Shown here: positions 44,701 to 56,700 of the stretch, piece after piece
Layout of the letters: the number at the start of each line of letters is the position of its first letter
Numbering within the stretch: the stretch's first letter is position 1
NCBI RefSeq assembly: GCF_031877795.1
Contig: NC_133958.1
Span: 1,922,001-1,986,000 of the forward strand
Length of the DNA stretch: 64,000 nt
Direction of reading: 5' to 3'
Source: Strix aluco
Taxonomy: Eukaryota; Chordata; Aves; Strigiformes; Strigidae
Notes under the pieces: generated by a model
The model's database searches: none
What the model saw: the letters and a program-made list of their open reading frames with translations, nothing else
Told to the model about the DNA's origin: nothing
Position numbers and translations under genes: made by a program

Positions 44701-47700
44701 AAAGTAGCGAGGGAGCTGGATGTTCCCACTCCCGCAGTGGAAACATCGCTGACAACACTCCAGTTTCCAGTGGACATTTGACCTTTCAATCCTCGGTGCT
44801 GCCTGTAGCTGTTGTGTTGGAAACAACTGTCCTTGGGGTGCTTGGCTGACTTCCTGACTCCTTTTGGATTGGCATTTCTATAGAGGCACTTAAAACGAGC
44901 ACTGGATTTTTAGCAGCATCAGAAATGTGGGTGCATGCAGAGGGAACACTTGGCAGCATTAGAAAATCCATCCTCTGAGCCCCAGGAAAGGACACACAGG
45001 GTAAAGGTGTCACTGAAAAGACTCAGAACCTGCACTGGCCCTAGGGATGGAGTGTGGACATCACCCAGAGCACGCAGAGCGCAAGGGGAGACTCTCCGGC
45101 TGGACGGCAGCCTGGGCTGGCCCTTACTGGGGAGCCGAGGAAGGAAACAAGGCAACACCGCCGGGGAAAGGAAAAATTTACCTCTCACATGCTCAGAAAG
45201 CAGATGCCAACTGATGCTTATCCTCATTTCTTTAATAGGAGGTCAAAGCCTGTCTTGCTGTCTGGTTTTAAAATGCACTCGTTTGGAAATAGCTCCCTGG
45301 ATGCAGCAAACAACATTTCGGCCAGCTGATGAGATTAAAGGAACGTTCCCCCGTTCCCGGTTCCTGTTATCGGTACATTGTGTTAAGAGGGCCAAAATAT
45401 CACATCGTGTTTTTACGCGTGATAAAGCAAATTTTCACCAGCCACACCAGCGGCTGCTGACGGCGCGGGGGGTGTCGTTCCCCCCCACCGCGCAGGGCTC
45501 GCCGGGGCTGGCTGGGCATGGGGGTACAGGGAGAGCTTTGGAACAGGGTTTTGCATGAAAAGTGAATGGCTTTTTGCAAAGCTTCCTTACACGATGGACT
45601 CAAGGGGTAAACAAGATGTTTCCTTCTCCCTGAGCTCTCTGCTTGTTGGATTTTTCAGCTGGGACATGCTCTGATGTTTGCTAAAGGTGGAGCACACCCT
45701 GGAGTCTTGCGGTGGCAGAACGACTGCGGTCTCTGCTCTGCCCCACAGCCTTACAGTCAGGGGCACTGCACCCAAATTCATGTCACTCACCTGGCTGCTG
45801 TATTCAGCTGAAGTTATAAGCCTTATTTCTTAAGAAACCCAAGTTCCCAATTAACTGCTGAGCACTTCTGTTCATGGGAATTACCTACGGAGAAAACTCC
45901 TATAAAGGAAAACAACTAGAAGGGTAAACTATTCCCAGTGGACACCACGCATGTGGTGAGCTGTTGGCAACGTGAATTATCCAAGGAAGAAGCTCTCCCA
46001 GCTGGAGCCTCTGTGCAGTACTCACCATGCAAGTGCTCAGGGCAGTTATCTGCTTGAGTAACTCAGAATTCCTAAACTTACAGGTTTTTTGTGCTAGAAT
46101 AGACAAGCATTTTCTCCAGAGGAGTGCTTATTCTGACAGCTCCTGTCCCTGCTACCCTGGCTGCTTCCTCCTGCCCCCATGCTGGCCCTTGCTTTACCAG
46201 GATGCTCCTTTTTCACCAGGTTATTTTCCCTCCAGGCCAGTTTGATGGTCTGGCTTCGTTAGCATCCCTGTGCTGCAGCAAGGTGGCAGGAAAACACAGA
46301 GAAAGCGGGACAGGGGGACTGCTTCCAGGAAGGCTGGAAGTCTGGGGACATTTTTTTCTTCCCACCTTGGTGAGGAGTTATTCATACATGAAGTCTCAAT
46401 TTGGCAGTCTTTCCTTCCTAAAAGCTGCCTGTTTTGGGGGTATCTTTCAGCTCCCATGTAAAGGAAGGATGGACTGCGTTACTCTGACATTCCTGAGGAG
46501 AACAACATGTTCTCACTGTTTTCCTTTCGTTTGTATGAGCCATCCTAAATAATGGCTGGACACTTTTCCCGCACGTCCACCTCGCCTCCCACAACAACTT
46601 GCTATTTTATGCAGTAGCCAAGCTAAAAAAGGAAAGTTACTATCGTGCCAAAAATGCAACTTTGATAAAATATGAGGGGATAAGTCAGCATAAGCGTGAC
46701 TGGCTCAGGATCCAAAGAGAATAACGTGGGAAGGATAATTTTACTTTCTTGCCTCTCACGCCTACCAAACGCCTGGGTACAATGAAGTGAATTCCTAAAT
46801 GAATGCAGTAAATACCTAAGAGCAAAACAGATTTTTTTTGCTCCGACGCAAAAAATGCTAGACAGTGAGATCAGGACTGAAATTATATCCTAAAAGATGT
46901 CATATTTTCACCCCATAATGCATGGTTTAACAGTTTTAGATGCATTCAGATCTGTGGGTTTAATTGCTCTAATTTGGAAAGCCATATCATATTTAAAGGG
47001 AGAGGAGAACCCTCAGTATGTTTTGTGGGTTATCCTACACTCCCATCACCTTGAAGGGGATGCTATTATGCCCTCTGGCCGTGCAGTGTGAGGGTTGAGG
47101 GAGGTGAAAAACTGCCTTTTTTGACAGTTTCCAAGCCTACAGTGCCCAGGACAGGGTTGAAAAGGGTCTTTCTACAGGCTTTATTCTTTATTCTCTATGA
47201 TAGACAGTCTATTGTACTTCTTTATGATAGTAATATTTTCACACTTTCTAGGATATCCAGAATCAATGCTTAAAGCTGTTGAACTGAAAAGCAGCCACCA
47301 AACAACCCTCCATGAGTTCATAATGCCCCTTGCTGCACCAAGGAACACCAACTCCTACTTCAGGAACAGGAGAGACTTTCTTTGCTACTCCTTCCCCAAA
47401 ATGCTTGGCTGCAAAAGGAGAGGGAGGAAGGAAATGTAGGTCTTGCATCAGTCAGTTTTTGGGGATCTCATGTTCTGGTGCCTCCAAAAAAAGATCTGAA
47501 AGTACATTAAATCCAGAGTAGGATTTGGGCATTGTCAGGATTCAGGTGTGCTTCTGGGCTGAGCAGACAGGATTATACCCTCAGGGCTGAAAAGGATGCA
47601 AAGTTTCCACAGGTCTGGCATGGGGAGATCCAGTTTTTCTGTCTCTGGAAAAAGCTCCCTTTTAAAAAGGGAAAACCCTCCTTATCTTACAGCACTCAAC

Positions 47701-50270
47701 AACAATACCAACTCATAAGATGCCCATGTGCTCATAAGATGCCTCATAAGATGCTCTGAGGCTGTTGACTCCCCCCATGCACTTAGGAATTTCCAGCCCA
47801 CCTGACCTCAATTGGAAAGTCTATCTTTTAAATATGACCACTATAAACACTCCAAATTTTAATGGGCGGAATATCTTCAAAGAAGATACTCTGATCTTCA
47901 GAAACAGTCATGGTTTGATAGAGGTTGTTTTGCCTATCTGCAGCGGAAGTGGAGGAATGCACAGTTTATTCTAAAATAATGTGCACTTGTCCTAATCGCA
48001 GAGACTTCTGAGCCACAGCCAAGCCTTTTCACGTCATTGCAGTCTACTGCAGGCTGTGAAGGAATTATTTGCCTCTTCACACTTTTGATCTTTGCAGAAA
48101 GGACCGTGTGGCATTTCCAGCCCAGATGTTCACAATGTTCCTCCTAGACCCAGTGGAGAAGTTTCTCCCTAAATGAATCCTGAGCCTTATGCCCAGATTA
48201 GTCATGAAGTCCTTGTAAAGGTAAAAAATTGAATAAACGCTGAAGCAGCTCTGTCAAGGTCATCTGAAATCACGGAAAAGAACCGTGAATGGGAACAGTG
48301 GCTCTGAAATGATGGCAGGCAAAATGAACCTGGCAGGTGTTTTGGAAACCTCTTGATTTGAGGGTCAGGAAGATGTGGGTCCCATAGGTGCATGGTGGGC
48401 ACTTTGACTTGCTGCACCAATGGTGTTAATGGTGCTCGAAAGAGAGCTTGGGAGACAAGAAATGTGTTGTCTCAGGATGCTGTAGCATGTGAGACATGGT
48501 GGTGGGGAAGGTGAGGTTTCAGTAGCTCAGCTTTGAGAGTGGCTAAGCCCAGAGGAGGCCACACTGTCCTTGGGGCACTTCTCTGTGATGCCCATCCCTC
48601 GGCCAGGCTGCGGGCTGTGGAGCTCTGTGCCAGCTGGTCCAGCACTGCAGGTCCAATGTAAAGAGTGTACCATGACCCTCACAGAGATTTTAAACTACCA
48701 AGTTTCAGATTTGAAACATTTTAATCAGATTTGGTCATTGCAGGAGCAGAGGACCTTGGCTGGGAGTCCCCTGGCATGCAATGGGATTTTGCAGTAGCCC
48801 CATGCAGTAACCCCATGTCGGCCTCCAGAAAGATTTAATTCCCTGGTGTGAAGGTTTGTGGGCCGGACAGTGAGGAGCTGTGTAGTCTCTGGGGATCCTT
48901 TGGAAAGGAAAACCACCTGGAGTCAGAGTCTATAGGTCGAATGACCTATTTATGGGTCGGATTCTTAAATACAGCTCAACTTTCACAAACCTCTCCTTTA
49001 CCGAGTCCCCCCAGCAAGACTGATAGCAGCAAGTGCTACATACCCAATACTAACTTTTATTCTCGAATCTCCCATCTCCTCTTTTTTCACAGAGTTTCCT
49101 CTGCGTCCCTTTCTCTCACTAGTTCATTTTTCTCTGCAGGCTCTGCCAAGCAGGTCTGCAGCCTGCCTTGAGCTGAACTTTTGTATCACCAAAGCCAAAT
49201 CCTCAGTGGCTGTAATCCAATGTTGTTGCATTAGCTTCACTGTGTTTGGCACAGAGGCACGTGTTTGGTCCTAGACATCTTGCTTGAAAACTCCTGCAGA
49301 TCTCTGTGTTTTATCCCTTCCTGTTCCCATGAAGGCTCTAAGCCGAGCTGAGGCTGTGCGATGTTGTTCCCCCTTCTTAACATAAATGAGGAGTAAAGGA
49401 TTTCTTGCAGAGTCCTGTTATTTTCTTTCTTACACCCAAAGCTTCACCAGCATTGCCATATTGCTAGAAGGGCAACTTGCTGGCAGGCAGTGGCAAACGA
49501 AGCAGGCAAGTTTACAAATAGCCACACTGGTACCATGAGACCTTCAGGTCCAGCCAGTTTTTACACTGATGGCAGCAAGTGAGAGGCAGAGACCCAGCGT
49601 CATCGCTGGGGTGCAAACCCAGATTTCCACCAAAGTAGCTGAGGAAATCCTGTAGCTGATGAAATGATGAAAAACAAAAGCAGACGTGGTAAATAAGTCC
49701 AGATCAGCTATTTTTTGAAAACCGTCCATCAGGGAAAATGCAGAAGCCCCATTTTCTGTACTGGGTAAAGTTGCTGGTGGACTCCCTCTGCGCAGAGAGC
49801 TCTGTGCATGGATGCGTGAAAGTGCTCTCCAAAGTCTTGTCAGCAGCTGTGCTGGATTTATACACACATGGCTATAAGGAACAGTGATTTAAAATAACTG
49901 AACCGCCACTTAGCTAAAGAGGTTTTTGTGATACTGTGGTTTGATACCTGGAGCCTTGCTACCGATGAGTCTGGCACAGCAAGTGATGCTGTAGGAGACT
50001 TCTCAGTGGACCTGACGGGCTGTCTGGGCTCCTCTTGCTCTATAAGAGCAATAACCAACTGTTCGTGTTAATGTGAACATCTCAGCCGTGGTGCTGACAG
50101 CATTTGCAGCCCACCATTCAGACACACTGCGTGATGGGCTGTGCCACTCCAGACCATGGGGCTTTTCTCTCTCCCTAGTTCCAGAATTTATGGACTTTCT
50201 GTTCCGCTCAGAAGCACTGTGGGTATCTCCAGCAAGGAGCCAGCCAGCTGGCAGGAGGGATGCTTGTTGC
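38732..50270. other. Intergenic DNA between BMP10 and ARHGAP25
   Basis: Over 11 kb with no recognised gene. Composition varies: GC-rich patches at 39240-39440 and 44930-45560 and A-rich runs near 39870-39900. An exon-like 148-nt block lies at 41828-41975, and a small 12-bp repeat cluster (CTCATAAGATGC, three copies) at 47712-47754. The 207-codon open frame at 44935-45558 lies in the GC-rich patch and has no recognisable similarity. Confidence 0.5.
47712..47754 (+). repeat. Three copies of a 12-bp word
   Basis: CTCATAAGATGC occurs at 47712-47723, 47731-47742 and 47743-47754, the last two in tandem. Local slippage or duplication product. Confidence 0.85.
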
Positions 50271-50276
50271 TTTATT
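50271..50276 (-). terminator. ARHGAP25: ARHGAP25 poly(A) signal
   Basis: Minus-strand AATAAA about 310 bases past the ARHGAP25 stop codon. It is the nearest canonical hexamer and gives a short 3'UTR. Confidence 0.65.
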
Positions 50277-50583
50277 TTTGTAAAGGCATAAGGTGTCCTT
50301 GACCTGAACTCCTGAGCAGCAAGAAGTATTGGCCTTTTCTACAGGTATCTTGAACAGCCAAAACAGGAGTTGAAAAAAACATACCGTAAAAGCTAAAGAA
50401 TATTTTTGAAATTTCCTGTTTCAGAGCATAAACCAGCCTCTAACTTCTGGGCTCCTTCCTCTGAACCAGCCTGTGGTCAGTAGCAGAACACCGGACAATA
50501 CAAATCCCTGGCTCTGATCCTGCTTGGCAATTCCTGCGGATTCATGCAGCTGCATTTTATGTCTGTGTACAGCTGGGTGTCTT

Positions 50584-50794
50584 CTAGTTAGTTTTGGCAT
50601 CAATTTTGCCCGTGGATTTAGCTAAGTTTTTTATCTCCTCCTCAAGCATCTTGTTTTTCTTCTCCATGTCCTTCCGTGAGCGCTCCACATTCATCAGCTT
50701 CAGCTCCAGTTCCTCAGACTTCTTCTTCTCCCTCTCTATGTCCTGATTCAGCCTCACCACTTTGGCCCAGACTTCATAATTTTCCTTCTCGAGA
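50584..50794 (-). CDS. ARHGAP25: ARHGAP25 last coding exon (coiled coil)
   Basis: 69 residues rich in Glu, Lys and Leu, a heptad-like coiled coil matching the human C-terminus, ending AKTN then TAG (50584-50586). The acceptor is TTTGCAG; the first T completes a Ser codon. Confidence 0.95.
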
Positions 50795-53700
50795 CTGCAA
50801 AGAGAAACAGAGCGTGAAAGGAAGAGTGCTGGGAAGTCCCCATTTGGCTCTTAAGGAGTCTGCCCTCTGTGTCATTAAGCAATAAAATAAGCCAGAGGTG
50901 CTGTCCTGATCCCGATGCAATAAATCAATACACATGGTATATAATAATATGATAACAGTATGTGAAGCTATATAACACTGATGATTACAACTAATAATGT
51001 AATAGCGCTACTGCTGAATTCTGATTAGTAAATGGTACAATATTGTAGTAATAACAAGAATTATGAGAGTGTAGTTATTGCAGAAACATTACAGTGCCAT
51101 ACAATGATGTAATAAGAACTATATTAATATTGTGGTAATATAACATTAACAACTATGTGATGAGAGTACAGCACATGAGCACTGACTTTTAGATAGCCTG
51201 CTATAATACTATATTTTATTGTTAGTCATTGCTATCGTATACTGTAGAGTGTTACTGGTGAATAAATCGGTGCAATACTAGTGTTGTAATAACATGAGCT
51301 GAAGGCTTCACACTCTCCAGAAAGCAGCACTCTGCAGCGTGTTACCTTTTAATTTGTTCCTCGTAGTCATTTTTCTGTACCTCCATTTCTTTTTCCAGCT
51401 TCTGGATCATGTTTTGCAGGAATTCCCTGCTCTCCTGCTCAGGCTTGGAGACCTCGGCAGGGCTGCTGGTGGGACTGGCTATTTCCTTTGGCTGGGGGCT
51501 GGGACTGAGGCCGGGTAGAAATTCCTTATCAGAGCCACTGCTCGAAGGGCTGGGGCTGGAGCTGGGGACACTTTCTGCCTGGGAGGTAGGAACATTATCG
51601 TAGGTTGAAGCCCGGTGAAGGTCGAGCAGCTTAAAAAGATCATGAGACAACGTTCTCTTGTGTCCGTCGGGGACCGCGGAGCGCACGCTGCTCCCAGGGG
51701 AGCTTTTCCAAAAGTCACTGGCAAATATGTCATTTTTGTCACTGCTGCCTTTCTCCCCCAGAGAAGCAGCTGGCAGGAAAGATTTCCTGTTAGGTAAAGT
51801 CTGAGTCCTTTTCCTTGACTGCGTTTTCCACATTCCCAGTGTATCTTTGGACACATTATCTTCTCCGAGGGCACTTGAGCTCGCAGCTGGTCCAGGGGCG
51901 CTGCTGGAATTCAGGTCATCTCTCTGAAACAGACCCGTGGCATTAGGACAGCCTCGTCCTGCTCTGTGAGCAGAGCCAGGCTGCAGCGACTGCTGTGGCT
52001 GCAAGATTTACAAAAGGCACATTTTAACACGCTATCGGGAACGACCACAAGTTTTCTGTAAAAAATTATTTTGGGTTGCACCATGTTTTCCATTAAAAAG
52101 AACCTTTTGCAGAGATTCTTTCTGCGAAAAGCCTTTAATCCTTAATGTTTTCACTTCACCAGCATGAACTGAAAAGGTTTCATCTATTCTGCCTTTTAGC
52201 TAAAAAACTTTAGTTCTCATTTTTTCCCAGAACAGTAGATTTTCCACAGGAAAGTGGAAAGTTTATCTACATCATTTTCCTGATGTAGATATTCCAGGGG
52301 TGACAGTTACAGCTCGTTACCCTATTAATAGCAAGTGCTTTTAGTGGCTGCCTGACCTGTTAGATCCCATAATAATTAACCACACATTTATTAAATTTAT
52401 GTTTTAACGTTTCTCTGAGGATCTAGCCTTACCGTTTGCCTTTGGATCAAGCTCTCCGCCCTGGACACCGCAGGGTCCTCTGCAGCGTCCCAGCCCACGG
52501 AGCTGCGCGGGATGGGGGCTTTCTTGTCATTCTTGTGGGCTGGTGGGGAGGGCAGCACATCCTTGGATGGGGGAAAGAGGTCTGCATGGTCACTTATCAT
52601 CACAGTCATCACTTTCTGGATCTGTGGCGTGCCTGGAAGATCAGAAATTAGAGATCTGTCAGCAGCAAACCCAATGCGACGGGCTTTCTTCCACCCACAC
52701 TTACATTTTCTGGTTGGTCTTTCTGGTGTCCCAAACGGAGATGCCTATAGAAAGGGAGGTGAAGACAAGGAGCAGGATCATAAAACCAAGTAAAGGGAGG
52801 GATTTTTAGATCACCCCAGAATAACAGGAGTAATGAAGCAACCAAGACAGGAGTCTGCTCAGCTGCACCGAGCCACAAGCAAACTACAGGTATCAGTTAC
52901 ACAGAAAGACATAGGAATATCTGGACTTTTGCATGTGATGTCTGTAGAGCAGAGCGGTCTTTGGCCTTAAAATATTTCTTCTGTTAGTTCTGCTGCATCT
53001 GTCCTTGCCCATGGAATTACAGTTTGGCTCAGCTAAACAGTAATTACTTTGAATTTCCTTTGTTTCTCTAAGAAGAATTTTACACTTTCCTGCTCTAAGC
53101 AAAAGAAAGATGACTTCACCAAATTCCTGAATTGTCTGAAATCTATGGAGGGAGCACACAGTGCAACTCCTAAGGGGTATTTGTCACCATAAACGCATTT
53201 ATAGCTTAACCAACACGTGGCTTTACTGTACCCTGCTGTACTTACTGTGCCCCAGCACATGTCTGGCTTATATCCATGGGTCTCATAGAAAATTTTTGAT
53301 TTCAAGATTGTGGATGCAACTGAGTGTTTCAGCATATCAGGTGCTCCTATGCCAATTATTCCAGGAGTCCCGTTTACCTCTCATAATAATTGCAGGATCC
53401 TCTATCTTGGGTCTGATGAGGTTCACTCCAATCACTGTTGCCAGGTTATCCACACTCATCTTGTTGACGCTAGAGTTCAACTGTATTTCGTGTAGAAACC
53501 TGCCAGAATCCAAGGGTAAATATTTAAAGTCAGCGAAGGAAGACTGCAAAAAGCCTTACACAGCCACTGGTATAAAATCCTGATTAATCCCTCCAGCTCT
53601 TCCTCTAAGTCCCAAGGACAGAAACATATAATTGCCTTTTAAGTGCACACTGGAGCTGAGTCTTATTGGTATCAGTAGAAAAATCACCATGTGATGAGCT

Positions 53701-56700
53701 GCTCACCAAAAAAAAAAAAAATTGAAGAGGAAGGGAAAACCCCCATCTAGTCTCTAACCAGAGAAAAACCATCTAGGCTGGCTGAAACCCAACAGTTTTG
53801 TTGCACAAGGCTTTGTGTAGGAAAACTACACTTGATTTTAATTCTCAGGGATTCATAAGTGCGTAGGCATTTATGCTCAGAAATTGTCAAGGTGTTTATC
53901 CCCATGGCTGAAATTCTCCCTTTACAACAGTCAGGATCTGGTGCCTTGAGGGGAACCAAAGCACAGCTTAGAAGGGCTCTCTCTAGAGGAGTCAGCCTCA
54001 GCCGTTGGGATGATATTTCTACTCACTAACACCAAATCTGAGCTGTTTATACCTTGTGCAGAGGACTGACCTGCAGATATAGCTGAGGAGGTTGTAGTTG
54101 TCTCTGGGAAGGAGGGACAGTTGCTTCAGGAGTTCCTGATGGCCCTAAATGCAAGTTAAGAAATAGCTCTATAAAGATTCACAGGTATATATGGACTCAA
54201 GAATGGCTCTTGGTCACTCCATCCATCGTCGTATGGTCTCACCTCTTGGCAGGCATTCGCTCACCTTGGAAATTCTATTTCTCCAGCAGACCAGGCAAGG
54301 ATATGGAGAAGTTTCTGTACAGTGCTCAGCACTGCTGCAGCAGCAGCGAAGGAAAGAGCAGGGTCCCCTCCAGCCCAGCACGTGTGTGATGAGCTCTTCG
54401 GAAAGAGCTCATCATGCCTAATCTCCTTGCATTTTGTGTATATAAACATTTAGGACATTTTTAACCCCAAAGATCCTGAAGAATCTACAAGAAACATTGA
54501 AATACAGGGCTGAGCACTGCAGTCCACAGCGCTCATGCTACCAAGGATATCTGCCTTATTTTTTTGTGTATAGGAACAGCATCCATGAGTGCTCTTTTTG
54601 CAGTGGGGGGGCTTCTTTTCCATCAAAATAAATAGTTAGGAAGAAATAGTTCCCATCTGTTTCTCACTTCTCCCTCTCCCAAATCCCCACTTCCTTCCCT
54701 GGTCTCACCCAGAGCCCTTCCACCAGCTCCGCTCTCAGCTCAGGCTGATGGAGGCTGCAGGAGGTTGTGTTTCCTTCCTCTCTTGGTTTTCACAGAATCA
54801 CAGAATCATCTCGGTTGGAAAGGACCTTGAAGATCATCTAGTCCAACCATTAACCCAGCACTGACAGATCCCAACTACACCAGATCCCTCAGCGCTGGGT
54901 CAACCCGCCTCTTGAACACCTCCAGGGATGGGGACTCCACCACCTCCCTGAGCAGCCCATTCCAACGCCCAACAATCCCTTCTGCAAAGAAATCCTTCCT
55001 AATATCTAGTCTAAACCTTCCCTGGCGCAACTTGAGGCCATTACCTCTTGTCCTATCACTTATTACTTGATTAAAGAGGCTCATCCCCAGCTCTCTGCAA
55101 CCTCCCTTCAGGTAGTTGTAGAGGGCCATGAGGTCTCCCCTCAGCCTCCTCTTCTCCACACTAAACCCCCCCAGTTCCCTCAGCCGCTCCCCATCAGACC
55201 TGTGCTCCAGACCCTGCACCAGCTCCGTTGCCCTTCTCTGGCCACGCTCGAGTCATTCAAGGGCCTTTTTGGAGTGAGGGGCCCAAAACTGAACCCACTC
55301 ATCGAGGGGCGGCCTCACCAGTGCCGAGCACAGGGGTCAGATCCCTTCCCTGTCCCTGCTGGCCACGCTAGTGCTGATACAAGCCAGGATGCCATTGGTC
55401 TTCTCAGCCACCTGGGCACACTGCTGGCTCTTTGCTGCAAGGGCTCAATGAAAAGAGGTGCTGAGCATCTCTTAGATCTGCTCCAGAAATTTAAGCTTTA
55501 AAATGGATAAACCCATGTTGTCACGTTGGGAAACTTGGCTTTGGGAGATCTTCTCTTTTTAACTTTTTTTTTTTTTTTTCCCCAGATTTGTGAAGATCAG
55601 TAATTACACAGTTTATAATGCACTGCTAAGTGTGCACCTGGCATCTCCAGCTCTCAAAGCCCAGCACTGAAACACAGACAATTTTAAGGCCAGAAGGAGA
55701 GAAATGAACACATCTTTACCTTTCTCTCATCCGCATCCAGCGCCTGACCACAGAGCAGGAAATCCTCGTACTGCATCCAGGGCACAACTGGCTCGGGGAG
55801 CTCCCGCAGGTAGAGTTTGAACAGAGAGGCCACGGTGTGCACATCCGTATCCCTGCAACGCCCAAAGAGCCGCTCACGTGAAACTCAGGCTGGTGAGCAA
55901 ACCCTACCCTGCTCTGGGAGCATGAGATTATTTTTGAGCTCTGTGTAGAGATGCAGGAGAGGGAGAGATATAAATAGGGAGGCCCAAGCAAGCTGGGGGA
56001 AATCCATAGGGCACCTCAAGCCAGGGAATGGCCCCAGCTGGCAGGAAAATAAATGCTTGGTGGAGATTTTCCCCACCGTGGGGCTGGCAGGTCCCCAGTG
56101 TTAATACCCAGGCTGAGCCTTCCCAGCCTGCGTTTGACTCCTGAGGGTTTGCATGCAAATCTTGTCTGGTGTTCACATGTTTGGCAGGCACTCCCCACTC
56201 TGCGCAGAGCTGGCGAAGCTTGCCTGGGGTTTTTAAGATTAACAGCAATTACTGAAGATGTTCTGCCGGGACAGATGTTTGCAGCTTTGCATACCATATA
56301 GTTTACATTATGTCAAAAGGACACTGTCAAGATTGTAAGCCTCAAATTTGACCTACCTTGAAGTCGCTAAACTGTTATAAACTTCTAGCAAAAATCCCCC
56401 AGGTCATTTATTTTTAGGATTGGTTGGGGTTTTAAAAATACTATTATTTTTAACAAATGCACATAACCATAGAGGAATTTTTTCAGAGCTGTGTTTTTCT
56501 AGGGCCTACCAATACACGCCATCAGGCATCCTGGATGCCTGGGCTGCAACAGCAGTTTTCTAATACTCCCAAGCCAATCCTGCCGTGCTTGTGCATGCAA
56601 ATGCGCCTGGGCAAACCCAAACTGGCTGCAAAATGGCATCTTGCTGCATTCAGGTCACTGGAAATCCCATTATTGGCCTTCCTCCTCGCTAAGAAAATGT

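Noticed and set aside
44935-45558. 207-codon plus-strand open frame in a GC-rich patch
   Set aside because: No recognisable domain, low-complexity Arg/Ser/Gly-rich translation, overlapping open frames on the other strand, and no promoter or splice context. GC-rich DNA yields such frames by chance.
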